From: Thermothielavioides terrestris NRRL 8126
Lineage: Eukaryota > Ascomycota > Sordariomycetes > Sordariales > Chaetomiaceae
Assembly: GCF_000226115.1 (NCBI RefSeq)
Contig: NC_016459.1
Span: forward strand, 558,001-622,000
DNA length: 64,000 nucleotides
Reading direction: 5' to 3'
In this document: positions 10,612 through 20,496 of the stretch, piece by piece
Layout of the letters: each line of letters starts with the position of its first letter
How positions within the stretch are numbered: position 1 is the stretch's first letter
The notes under the pieces: model-generated
Seen by the model: the letters and a program-made list of their open reading frames with translations, nothing else
What the model was told of the DNA's origin: nothing
Database searches by the model: none
Made by a program: the position numbers and the translations under genes

Positions 10612-13121
10612 TCAACTCGGACACCCCCCAGGGGGAAAATTACAACTACTCGCCACCCCGCCGCCGGTGACGCTGACATCCTCAAACCTGAAATCCTCGC
10701 ACGACCCGTCGCCGCAGAGGACGTAGTAGTCGCGGGCGGACGGGTCGGCCGTGCCGGTGACGTTGCGGAACAGCACGTGCTGGATCAGCACGCCGCTGGA
10801 CGGCACGCCGGTCGGCCCGCCGTTGAGGTAGTCCTGCTGCACGTCGATGCCGTAGGCGGAGATGCCGCGCAGCGCGATGTTGGCGTACGTGATGTTGGCC
10901 ACGAAGCCCGTCGCGTTGTAGTTCGTCTTGATCCGGCACCCGTTCTCGGACGCGGTCACGGTCGAGTTGGTGAACTGCGGCGAACGGGAGTTAGTGAACG
11001 GTTGGGGGTGGCATGCCGCTTCTTAAACAGGTCTGCGCGGGGAGAGGGGGGGAGGGACTTACCAGAATGTTCGTCACGTTGTTGTTGGACTTGAGGCCGA
11101 CGGAGCCGATGGACAACCCGTGGCCGCCGTAGCAGTCGAGGTCCGAGACGGTCATGTTATTGCCGCTGGTGATGGCCACGCAGTCGTCCTGGTTGTGGAC
11201 GACGCTGCGCCGGATGACGATGTTGCTGGACGAGCTGACGTCGAAGCCGTCCGAGTTGTGCGCCGCGGGCAAACCGTTGCTGCGGCTGTTCGGCGCGTCG
11301 CCGGCCGTGTTGTTGAGGACCAGGTCCTGGAAGACGAGGTCGGCGCAGCCCGAGATGGAGAAGAGATGGACGGGCCAGTTGCGGATGTACAGGTTCTTGA
11401 TCACCGAGCCGCCCGTCACCTTGCTCACCACGATGAAGTGGTCGGGCTTCGGGACGCCCCCGTTGGAGCCCAGGCCGTCCCAGTACGCCTGGCCGTTGCC
11501 GTCAATGATGGCGCCCGGGTTGGCAGTGACGGTAATCCCCTGGCCGCCGATGGTAATTGGGTTGAAGCTGGACGAGTTGGTGAAACCGAACGTCGTCAGT
11601 CCGTCAAATGTCACTGTTGCTCCGGCCTTCAGCTTGGAGAGGTCGATGGCAGACCCGCCGGGCGCCGCGATGTTGGACAAGACGATGTCGGTGCAGGAGG
11701 CGACGGCAGCCGAGATCTGAGAGTAGTCGGTACAGACGCAAGGGTTCGAGGAGGTGGTGGGAGAAGCACTTGAGGAAGTGGTCAAAGAAGTGACAGTCGT
11801 TGTCGCCACGGCGGTGGTAGACGTTGTCGATGCGGTGGGCGAGCTGGTAGACGTACTCGCCGCCGTTGAAGTGGTCGAGCTCGCCGTCGCCGAGGTAGAG
11901 ACGGCATCGTCGTCGCGCAAATCACTCGGGTCGAGGTATTTGGTGTCAACCCACCACTCGTCCTGGAAGTTATTACCGAGAATGGACCTGATCGGAATGC
12001 GTGCGGTCAGCTGCTCGCTGAACGACGCCCGAGGCCCCTCGTGCTGCACGGAGCCGGGGCCGTAATTGTTGTACTCGGCGAACGTGACATTGGCGGTGTT
12101 GGGCGTCGATGTCGACCATTCCTTCCAGCCGTCGGCGGCGATGACATTGCCCAGATACGTCTCCTGAAAGACGACCCGGGCAAAGGACCGCCAGGGCCGG
12201 CCCAGGTAGTTGATGCCGGCGGGAATCGTGTCGTTGATGCCCGCGACGCTGGACCGGCTGATCACGTACCAGGACGGGTTGGTGGCGCTGTCGCGGCCCG
12301 AGGCCGTGACGCAGCCGGTCGCGATTGTGCGGATGTCGACACCCTCGAACCAGGCCAGCGCCGTCTGTCCAAAGATAAAGTCGACAGCACCGACAATGAG
12401 ACTCTTGGCGTACAGCTGAAGGCCTGTGAGAATCGTAAGCCAAGGTCACCAACTTGCAGCCACTGAAACCAAGGGGCTTACCAGTTTCGGCGAGCACCGT
12501 GTCCTGGTACCCAATCAGCTGGCATCCGTAGTAGCCCTGGCCAGTGGCCTCGGCCGAGAGGGCCAGGTTCTGGCCATTCTGGGGAATATGACCAAAGGTG
12601 TTGACGATATTCAAGTTGTAGACTTTGGTGTTCTGCACACGGTCTCAGTCTCGCCGGGAAAGCACGGCAGACAGGGCTCGTAGAGGGCTTACCGGGTTCC
12701 ACTGGCGCAAGGTCGCAGTCTTGTCGTCGGACGTGGTATTGATGAGCGCCAGATTGTATGTGATGGTAGCCTGGTTGCCCTCATAGCTCTTCGAGTTGCA
12801 GGTGTACCCCTGGACGGTCAGGTTGGAGGCCAGGGGTGGGATGTAGACTTGCTCGACGTAGGTGCCCGGGAAGATGAAGAGATTTTGCGGCGTCTTGGTG
12901 GTCGTGCTGAGCGCGTTCACTCCCTCCTGCACGGTCCGGTACGAGCCCGGGTATGGGCTCGCGCTGTTGTCGACCACGACCGCGCCGGGGGCAGGGGCCA
13001 CTCTCGCCCATGGGCCCGAGCACGTCTTGGGCGGCGAACAGGCCCCGGGTTTGTGAGAGGCGGCGAGCGATCCAGAGAAGGACGCCCCGAGGGCGATGCA
13101 CGCGCAGAGAAAGCCCAGCAT
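10612..13121 (-). CDS. Pectin methylesterase (CE8) joined to polygalacturonase (GH28), secreted bifunctional enzyme
   Basis: Exons are 13121-12693, 12632-12482, 12423-11063 and 10974-10612, giving 767 aa. Residues 1-21 are a signal peptide (MLGFLCACIALGASFSGSLAA). The CE8 domain spans about 40-360, with catalytic Asp in YQDTV (about 187), Asp in VDFIFG (about 208) and Arg in LGRPW (about 269). A 54-residue Ser/Thr linker (about 367-420) leads to a complete GH28 domain with HNSDGFDV (Asp about 585), QDDC (606-607), GGHGLSIGS (His about 628) and CRIKTNY (about 660). The linker and both catalytic parts lie in one uninterrupted exon, so the fusion does not rest on a splice guess. De-esterification by CE8 would create the substrate that the GH28 half hydrolyses. 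No carbohydrate-binding module was seen. Confidence 0.93.
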
Positions 13122-14465
13122 GTTGCAACCGGGTGCTTCGTGTAGCTCTCGTCAGCCGCGATGTGCTGCAAGGCCACAGCACCGAGAACTTGGCACGGCA
13201 GCCGGGAGTAGATATACGCGGCCGTCTTCGACTCCACGCACCCGCAGGGACCCATTGCGCCCGAGGAAGCTCATTCCCCAAGCCGATCCCCGGTACTGTC
13301 CACCAATCACAAACTGGCCCGTCTCGTCGCGACGGTAGTGTCAACGGCTAAAGCCGTGTGGAGTTGCCTCCGCGCCGTCCGCCAGCGCGGGGTTTTGAGA
13401 GAATCTGGGGAAGGGAGAATGTCCACCAATGAGCAGTCCCGGGTCCGGTTCGTCAACCTACTCACACTACACTACCTTACTGTGTGTAGTTAGCAATTCA
13501 GAAGCCTAGTGCAGAAGGCCTGGAACGAGCGCCATCATGGGGGACACAGATCTCAGCTTCCCTTCCGGTCTGTCGGTTCTGTCAAGGCGCAGTGCCCACA
13601 GCGAGCTTTTACCGGGCACGGGCCTGATGTGTAATGACTATGACAGCTTCATCTGCGCCAATGTGACGGACCAGGCAGCGGTGGGAAATCGATTTATGCC
13701 AACGCGAGTGGTTGTGTTGCGGCCAATTTGAGACTGGTAAGGAAAATTGCGCCAGGCGAATGAGGGAAAGGTGAGCCCGGTATTGAGAAGTCTTGTCTCA
13801 TAGTCCTTTCTGTCGCCCTGGCTTTAGCTCAGGAAGGTGGTGAATGACGAGGCGGTTGTCAGCCCGCTTCTCGCTGCGACTCCTTTTACCCTCTCCTTTT
13901 GTTTGACAGTGCTGCATTGCTTCCAAACCACCCACTTGTTAGACTCAACCACATCGTCGCACTGCACGATGTCGGTAACAGCGGAACCCTACATGAGAGT
14001 AAGTTTTCGGACCCCTTGCCGTTTTCTTTTCTCTTTTTCATTTTCTTTTTTTTCTTTTTCTTTTTCTTTTTCTTTTTCTTTTTCTTTTTTTCCCCCTGGC
14101 AGCAGCAGCGATTCGAACGGTCCATCGGTGCCGTCAGCTATGGAAAGACTCCGCACTCCACAGCTTGCAGGAAGAGGGGTACTTGCAGAGAGAGAGCTAG
14201 ACGAAGCCCGCGGTGCCTTCGTACTACTGTGGTTCTAGCGGTTCGCAGCAGATGCGAGAGATCGCAGATAGCTTCTGTAAATCCCTGTTGTGCGCCCACA
14301 ACTGTGGGAGCCCCTGAAAAAGCCCCTGGCAAGTGCTAATTTCCCAGAGGTCACGTGTTTCAGCCCTTTGGGAGCCAGAATCGTAAACCGAGGCTGCTAA
14401 ATCTTGCAGTGACGCGCTTGGCAGCGACCGGGACTCAAACATTTCCCACCACAAGCAGCTACACA
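13122..14465. other. Intergenic region left of the transposon island
   Basis: Holds the upstream region of the pectinase fusion and about 1 kb without a convincing gene. A possible ATG at 13968 followed by a GTAAGT could start a small plus-strand gene, but no continuation resembling a protein family was found. Confidence 0.3.
14027..14094 (+). repeat. (CTTTTT)n polypyrimidine microsatellite
   Basis: A near-perfect run of TTTTTC units on the plus strand, closed by TTTTTTCCCCCTGGCAG. It resembles an extreme polypyrimidine tract before an acceptor AG, but a microsatellite is the simpler reading. Confidence 0.85.
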
Positions 14466-14470
14466 GCTGC

Positions 14471-14680
14471 TGTTGGAACCGCTACGCAGGCTTAGGAAGA
14501 TGAAGCTATCACGATATAAGCAATGCGTACAACTAGGAACAATCGTAGTGTTAAGGATGTTGTATTGTAGGAGAGTTTTCCTAATTAGGAGCCTAGTCTT
14601 AGGCGGCAGTTGGGCATTAGGCCAGTGGATCCTAATCTCGGTAGGCTGGCCCACTACCCTGGGCTAGGCTAGTTCTGATA
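14471..14680 (-). repeat. Copia 3' LTR (left, more RIP-mutated)
   Basis: A 210-bp terminal repeat. Its right edge reads TGATA where the other LTR keeps TGACA, a C-to-T change that destroys the canonical terminal CA/TG pair. Confidence 0.9.
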
Positions 14681-17600
14681 TACCCCCCTAGGTTGAGCTT
14701 TCGGCTCTAGCCTACCAAATCTAGTAATCTATAAAGCTATTCCTAACACTACGTCCTTCCTAATCTAGCAACTCTATAGTATTAAGGTCCTTCTGCTATT
14801 ACCCTAATCTATTAAGCTTTATACGCCTACTCTTTTTAATCCTATATATTATATTGTAAACTGAACCTTCTATTTGGCTAGAGCCTTCTTCTAGCTCTAT
14901 AATTCTTCCTTCTATACCACCTAGTAGACGTAGATCTTAATAAAGGCCTAGATATCTACTAGATTAAACATTTCTATAAACTTCCTATAGGGCTCTAGTT
15001 CTAATGCTTTTGTTAAGCCGTTGGCTAATATCTAGTTTAAAGGTATATAATCTACGTTAACCCTCTTGTTCTAAGCTTCTTAGTATAGCTAGTAGTTATA
15101 AATATCGATATATTTTAGCTTTGTCTATAATATAGGTATCTTAGCGTTAATTAGCTAAATTGTCTACTTATTATTATATTAGATCGATAGAATCTTATTA
15201 TCTAGATAGATCTCTAATACCTCTAATAGGCGCTAAAGGAATATACCTTCTTTTACTACCTATATAAGTGCTAACAACTCTGCTTCTATAGTTGATATAG
15301 TTACTATATCCTATTTACTAGCTCGTTAGGCGATTAGCTCTTTAAATAAGATAATAGTATAACCTTATAAGCTTTTACGATCAATACTATTGTTGGCGAA
15401 GCTAGTATCGTTAGCTATAATTAAGATATCTCCTCCTTCTAGTTAGAGGGCTTAGAACCTTGTTCAATAGAGGTATTATAACATTCGATTAGCTATATAA
15501 TAGTATTCTAGTCCTAGATTCTAATTAAACTATATAAGTTTAGAGGCTATAAAAGTAATATCTAGGTATATATTAATAGCTATATATAAGATTAAGCTAA
15601 TCTTCCTTTGATAGAGCCTAATAGAGCTATAGCTAGCAACATCGTTGTATAGGAGCAATTCGCCTTTAGCTATTAGAGTCTCTAGCTCTCCTTCTTCCTA
15701 GGCTAGCTTTATAATCTTCTCGATATATACCGTCTAGCTAAGCTAAATTAAACGCCTTCTATAGTCGTAATAAATCTCTATACCTAGGAACTATAGAAGA
15801 TTATCTCCTCTTATAAGTTTATACTTTTCTTATAGCTAGCTAATCACTTCGTTAGCTCGGTATTAATCTTTCTTATAGTAGACGAAGACGATGTTATCTA
15901 TATAGAAGAAGATAATAATACCTTTATTCGTTATAATATAGGGCTCTTATAGTATAGCCTAGAATCCTAGGTTCTTTAGAGTGGCTATTAGCTCTCGTTG
16001 CTAGAGGAAGGGAGACTTCTATAGGCTATAGAGTACCTTCTTTAGCTTTAGGATAGTTCTTAGCTTATAATAGCTATATAGTATCTCTATATAAATATTC
16101 TTATCGATCTTTCTATTGACGAAGGCATTGACTATATTAAACTACTTTAGTTCTAGGTCGAACCTTACTATAGTAGCGAACACTATTCTAAAGAATTATA
16201 TAGCGAGTATAGCTATATAGTTCTCCTTAATAAACCTCTTCTTTTGCTAATCGCTATATATTATAAGCCTCGCCTTATACTTAACGAAGTATCTACTTTT
16301 ATTAAACTTATAGATATATACCTATATACAATCTAAGATCTATTTACTTCAAATCTCTTTATTATAGTAGCGAATCTCTTCCTAGGAGCCTATCACTTTA
16401 TAGTTTCGAAGATAATCGTATTCTACCTCTAGAAATAGCTAGCCTAGTAGATAATCTTTAAGTTCAAAGTACTATCGAGGTATAGGTAGGAGTATCGACT
16501 AGTAGATAGATCTAAGCTTACCTTCTTTCTATAAGCGATCAACTTCTTCTTAGGAGATCCTCTTAGCGCTATTATCTTCCTTCTTAATAATATCGACTAC
16601 CTTCTTAGCCTTCTTTTTACTCTTTTAGGCGAGTTCCTCTCTCTCTTCCTCTATATAAAGGACCCTCTTTAAATATCTACGTTTAGTAGCTCTAGGATCT
16701 AACATTTCTAAGTTGAAAATAGCCTCCTATAGCTAGAATACTCCTTTAGAGGCTCTAGGCGAATATAAGCCTAGGAAGATAGCTATAATCAAGATACTTA
16801 GCGAAGTAAATAGAGGAGTTAGATATTAGAACTCTAGGAAGGTGCCTATAGTATCGCCTTTTACTATAATAGTATCTAATACTTCTTTAGTAGTAGCTAA
16901 GCTCTCTTCTAGTTCTTCGAAGGTTGTTAAAAGTATATCGAACGCCTCTATTATATCTTCTTCCTTAGCTATAGGTATAAGATCGCTATTATCTAGCTAA
17001 TCGGCATTATTAGCGTCTTTAGTATTAAGCTAGCGCTTTAGCTCTTCGAAGTCTATTTAGGGAATGTCTTATACTATAAGCTTTAGATTACCTAGATATA
17101 CCTACTTTTTATTAAAGATTATATTATATATATATACTACTTAGTCGATAGTGAGGTTCTAGATACGATAGATATTTAAGGAATTATATTCTATAAAGTA
17201 GCTGATCTAAGCTCTTAGTCGGAACTGTTCGAGGCGCCTTTCTTTCTTCTTAGCGATATCTGTTATAGCAAATGCCTTATAACCGTAGACCTTTAAATGC
17301 CCTTAGTATAGCTTATACTCTAAGGCTCTTAGGCTATCTCTCTTAGTAAAGAAGGTATAAAAGCGATCTAACAACGTTATCCACTCTATTGTCAAGGATA
17401 GTGTCCTATTATAGAGATATATCGTAGCTCTTATAACTTTTAGCTACAATTGCCCTAGCAACTATATACTAATGGCTATTGTTCTAGCCTTCTCTTTGAT
17501 TATACCCCCTAAGCGTTTAGTACCTCCGTTCTATATAGGTATATTAGGCGCTAAAGGCTCTATTTAGATACTTTATCTCTTTACCTAGGTAGTAATAGCG

Positions 17601-18155
17601 CTCGCCTATATAAATTTATTATTATATTCTAAAACTTTGATATATAGTTGATACTGCCTTTTAAATAGTATAGCGAGGTATTTAATAGCTACTAGGATGC
17701 CTAGCGCCTTATAGTCGTATAGATAGTAGTCCTATATTATACCTAAATAGCGATCTATCGCTAATAGTAGATGTTTAAAGCGCTATCGGCCTTCTTAGAA
17801 AGGGTATAAATCTAAGGCGATCTTATCGCCTAGGCTATAGTTCAATGGCCTAGGAATATAATTAAACCTACATTTTAACTTGCTAAAGCTATAGCTATTA
17901 TATTCGAACGTTAATACGCCTTTGATATATCCTCCTTATAAATAATTGACGAAATATTCAAAGGCCTTTAGGCCTATATAGCTAAGGCGTAGGTGCTAAG
18001 TTATAGTATTTGCTATACTCTCTATATAGCGAGCCTAGCGATCGAGTCTCTTCGTTTAGGTAGCAAAGGCTATAGGTATATAGTCTTCAGGTATATATTC
18101 AAAGATATATTGTTAAAGCTTCTTCGTAGTATATCCAAGGAGCGTATAATCTTAG
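14681..18155 (-). pseudogene. RIP-ruined copia pol (integrase, RT, RNase H relics)
   Basis: Read on the minus strand, the remains run integrase core (about 18100-17500), integrase tail (17500-17260), RT (about 16500-15800) and RNase H (about 15350-15200). Stop codons, mostly from CAA/CAG-to-TAA/TAG and TGG-to-TAG changes, interrupt every domain. No frame longer than a few dozen codons survives, so the element cannot encode its own proteins. Confidence 0.85.
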
Positions 18156-18749
18156 TGTCATGCCCCGGAGCCACCCTAACCCGCGGGACCCGCCTCGGCA
18201 CCCGGCACAGCCCTCGGAACGCGCCTCGGCACCTGGCACAACCCTCGGCCCGACCACCTCGCCCTGCATCCGGCACCCGGCGCAGCCTGGCCAACCACAG
18301 GGCACCACGCAGGTCATCTGCGTGCGCCACCAGGGCGCACGTCAGTAGCCCAGATCACGCGAGCCACCCGGAGGAGCGATCGGAGGGGCACAGAGCTGAG
18401 CGAAGTGCGGGGCATCAGGCTGAGCAAGTGCGGGGAACTGAGACATTGGGTCGGCAGCAGAGCGGATTGGGCGCACTCAGGGAGCTATGCAGGCGCCACA
18501 GGATGGCCCAGGAAAGGATCTGCGAGCTCAGGAATGGAGGCTGGCCGATGCGGAGGAAGATCGAGGGCCAGGATGGGAGAAATAAGGAGGATGGAACCCA
18601 CAGGCAGTGGGAGAGGCCAGCGTTCAATGCAACCACCCGCAACCCCCCTACCTGTAGCTACCCTGTAGCGCGTGCTCTGCTTGTGCCTTGCTCGTACTCC
18701 GTCACTTCAACGTATACCCCCTTCCTTCTGGGAGCCCCCGCTCCTGACA
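18156..18749 (+). repeat. Gypsy 5' LTR
   Basis: 594 bp, TGTCA to TGACA. A TATA-like AAATAA at 18580-18585 lies about 35 bp before the proposed transcript start at 18619, giving U3 of about 463 bp and R plus U5 of about 131 bp. The open frames inside the LTR are incidental. Confidence 0.95.
18619..18627 (+). promoter_or_regulatory. Proposed self-primer at the transcript 5' end
   Basis: AGCGTTCAA in the LTR is exactly complementary to TTGAACGCT at 18752-18760, just inside the 5' LTR. A tenth G:U pair is possible. Tf1/sushi chromoviruses prime reverse transcription by folding the first bases of their own RNA back onto the primer site. The distance from the TATA-like box fits. Confidence 0.55.
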
Positions 18750-18750
18750 A

Positions 18751-18760
18751 GTTGAACGCT
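18751..18760 (+). promoter_or_regulatory. Primer-binding site
   Basis: GTTGAACGCT begins 2 bp after the 5' LTR. It lacks the TGG start that pairs with the CCA end of a tRNA primer, but pairs with the LTR segment at 18619-18627, supporting self-priming. Confidence 0.55.
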
Positions 18761-18800
18761 CTTATCCCACCTCAGGGAGTTGAACCGGCGGAGACGAGCC

Positions 18801-20462
18801 ATGGCCCAGACCCGCGCCCGCGCTGCGCTCGAGCAGAGCCCTGCACCCTCGCAATCTCAGGCACTTTCCACCGATCCGACCTCTTCGTACACCCTCTCCG
18901 CACCGCCTGCGCCTGACGCCACCATGGGCGAGAGCTCCCAGCACGCCCAGATTGATCTGAACGGCTCCCGTGCAGCGCCTATCGACCCCCTGCTCTCCAC
19001 CCAGGAGCGCGACCTTGCTGAGGAAGAGCGCCGTCTGAGCGCTGAGATCGCTCTCGAGCGCCGCCGTCAAGCTATCCTCCAACTGCGAGCTCAGCATGCG
19101 CAGCTCCTGCGCCAGAATGCCCAGCTTGCGCATGTTGCCGAGGGCGCCACCTCTTCGAATTCCGACCCTCTTGCCGCCCAGACCGCCAATACCACCGTGC
19201 CGGCTGCATCTGTTGCCGCGCCTGCGCCCGCACCCGCTCCTGCACCTGCTCCTGCGCCTGTTGCCGCGCCTGAGGCTGCGCCCGTGGCCGCTGCGCCTGC
19301 GCCCGCACCTGTGGCCGCACCTGTGGCCGCGTCTGTTGCCATCGATGCCCCTCCGCCCGCTGCCAATCCTGAGTTCAGCGCTCCTATTGCGCCCTCGCCG
19401 ATCCTTCCCAGCGCTGCGGGAGCTCCCCTCTGGCGTGCCGCTGGCTTGAACCACCCCACGTACAGCGGCAAGGATGCTTCTTCGCTTCGGGCCTTCCTGT
19501 ACGACTGCCGCACCAACTTCCAGCTCATGGGCTACTCGCTCGATGGTAGCGACTGCGTTGCGTACGCGGCAAGCTGCCTCCGAGGCCCGCCCAAGAACGC
19601 CTGGGTGAAGTATGTCCAGGAGCAGGAGGCCGATCCTAACTTTCGTCTCTCGGCCATCACCTGGGGCGAGTTCGTTGCGTTCCTTCAAAACGAACTATCT
19701 GATCCCGATTCGCGCGCCTTCAGTGCGGCCTCGGAGCTTGAGCGCCTCGCACAGCGCGAAGACGAGACCGTCCCGGAGTTCGTTGAACGGTTCACCAGCG
19801 TAATCGCCGACATGCCTTCGAAGTGGGATGAACCCACCCGCATAGTCACCCTCCTGCCGAAGTTCCGCCCAGAGATCAGCTTCATCCTCAACTGCTCCCC
19901 CCAGTTACCCGCTACGTTCCAGCAGCTCGTGAGCTTCGCCCGCCGTATCGAGCATAGTCAGCGCATTGCCGGCACCTCTCGCTATCGCCCTCGCTCGTCA
20001 AACAACGCCCCCACGGCTCCGCAGCCGCCGCGCCCTGTTAACGTCCCGCCCGCGCCCTTCCAGCGCCCCGTTCGATGCTTCACCTGCGGCAGGGAGGGCC
20101 ATCGCTACGCCAACTGCCCCGAGAACCGCCCTCCTGCCCAGCCTGCCCCGCCTTCTGCCCCGCCTGTTCAGCCTGTTCCGCCTGCGGCTGCGCCCACCCA
20201 GCTTCCTCCTGCGCAGCCCGCACCCCAGCAACCCGCCCCAGATGCTGCCACGGCACCCGCTGCTGCGCCCAAGTCGCGCCCAGTTTGCTACACCTGCAAC
20301 GAAGTTGGCCACATCTCCACATTCTGCCCCAAGGCCATCTGCCGTCGTTGCGGGCGTACAGGTCACACCGCTGTTCGTTGCCCGGAGCCTCTGAACCCGA
20401 ACGCCCAGAATAACCCGAACCTTGCTCCGCTCGGGCGCGACCGCAGCGCCAACGCCGCCTAG
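18801..20462 (+). CDS. gag: Gag polyprotein of the gypsy element
   Basis: 553 aa from ATG 18801 to TAG 20460-20462. The N-terminal third is Ala/Pro-rich, with a PAPAPAPAPAP run. A retrotransposon gag core (about residues 210-390) has the usual WVKYVQ..W..F...L and ELERLAQREDETVPEFVERF segments. Three CCHC zinc knuckles follow: CFTCGREGHRYANC, CYTCNEVGHISTFC and CRRCGRTGHTAVRC, split by a Pro/Ala linker. They bind and package the element RNA. The earlier in-frame codon near 18780 is TTG, so ATG 18801 (51 bp after the LTR) is the likely start. Pol continues in the same frame after the stop. Confidence 0.93.
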   Translation: MAQTRARAALEQSPAPSQSQALSTDPTSSYTLSAPPAPDATMGESSQHAQIDLNGSRAAPIDPLLSTQERDLAEEERRLSAEIALERRRQAILQLRAQHAQLLRQNAQLAHVAEGATSSNSDPLAAQTANTTVPAASVAAPAPAPAPAPAPAPVAAPEAAPVAAAPAPAPVAAPVAASVAIDAPPPAANPEFSAPIAPSPILPSAAGAPLWRAAGLNHPTYSGKDASSLRAFLYDCRTNFQLMGYSLDGSDCVAYAASCLRGPPKNAWVKYVQEQEADPNFRLSAITWGEFVAFLQNELSDPDSRAFSAASELERLAQREDETVPEFVERFTSVIADMPSKWDEPTRIVTLLPKFRPEISFILNCSPQLPATFQQLVSFARRIEHSQRIAGTSRYRPRSSNNAPTAPQPPRPVNVPPAPFQRPVRCFTCGREGHRYANCPENRPPAQPAPPSAPPVQPVPPAAAPTQLPPAQPAPQQPAPDAATAPAAAPKSRPVCYTCNEVGHISTFCPKAICRRCGRTGHTAVRCPEPLNPNAQNNPNLAPLGRDRSANAA

Positions 20463-20496
20463 GAACTCGGGGGGCCCAGGTCGTCTCGGATCGAGA
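20460..20496 (+). promoter_or_regulatory. Putative gag-pol UAG readthrough signal
   Basis: GCC-UAG-GAA is followed by a G/C run (GGGGGGCCC) and a perfect 5-bp hairpin TCTCG/CGAGA (20484-20488 with 20492-20496). Gag and pol share one frame across this codon. Retroviral readthrough sites also place GC-rich structure downstream of a UAG. The structure here is modest, so its role is inferred mainly from frame continuity. Confidence 0.5.

Noticed and set aside
14090..14290. Possible tRNA because of a TTCGAA B-box-like word
   Set aside because: No matching acceptor or T stem and no A box at the right distance on either strand.
13899..14339. Phe-rich protein frame
   Set aside because: Its middle is a translated CTTTTT microsatellite; the flanks show no coding character.
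18156..18749. Open frames within the gypsy LTRs as genes
   Set aside because: They repeat in both LTRs and have no protein-family character.
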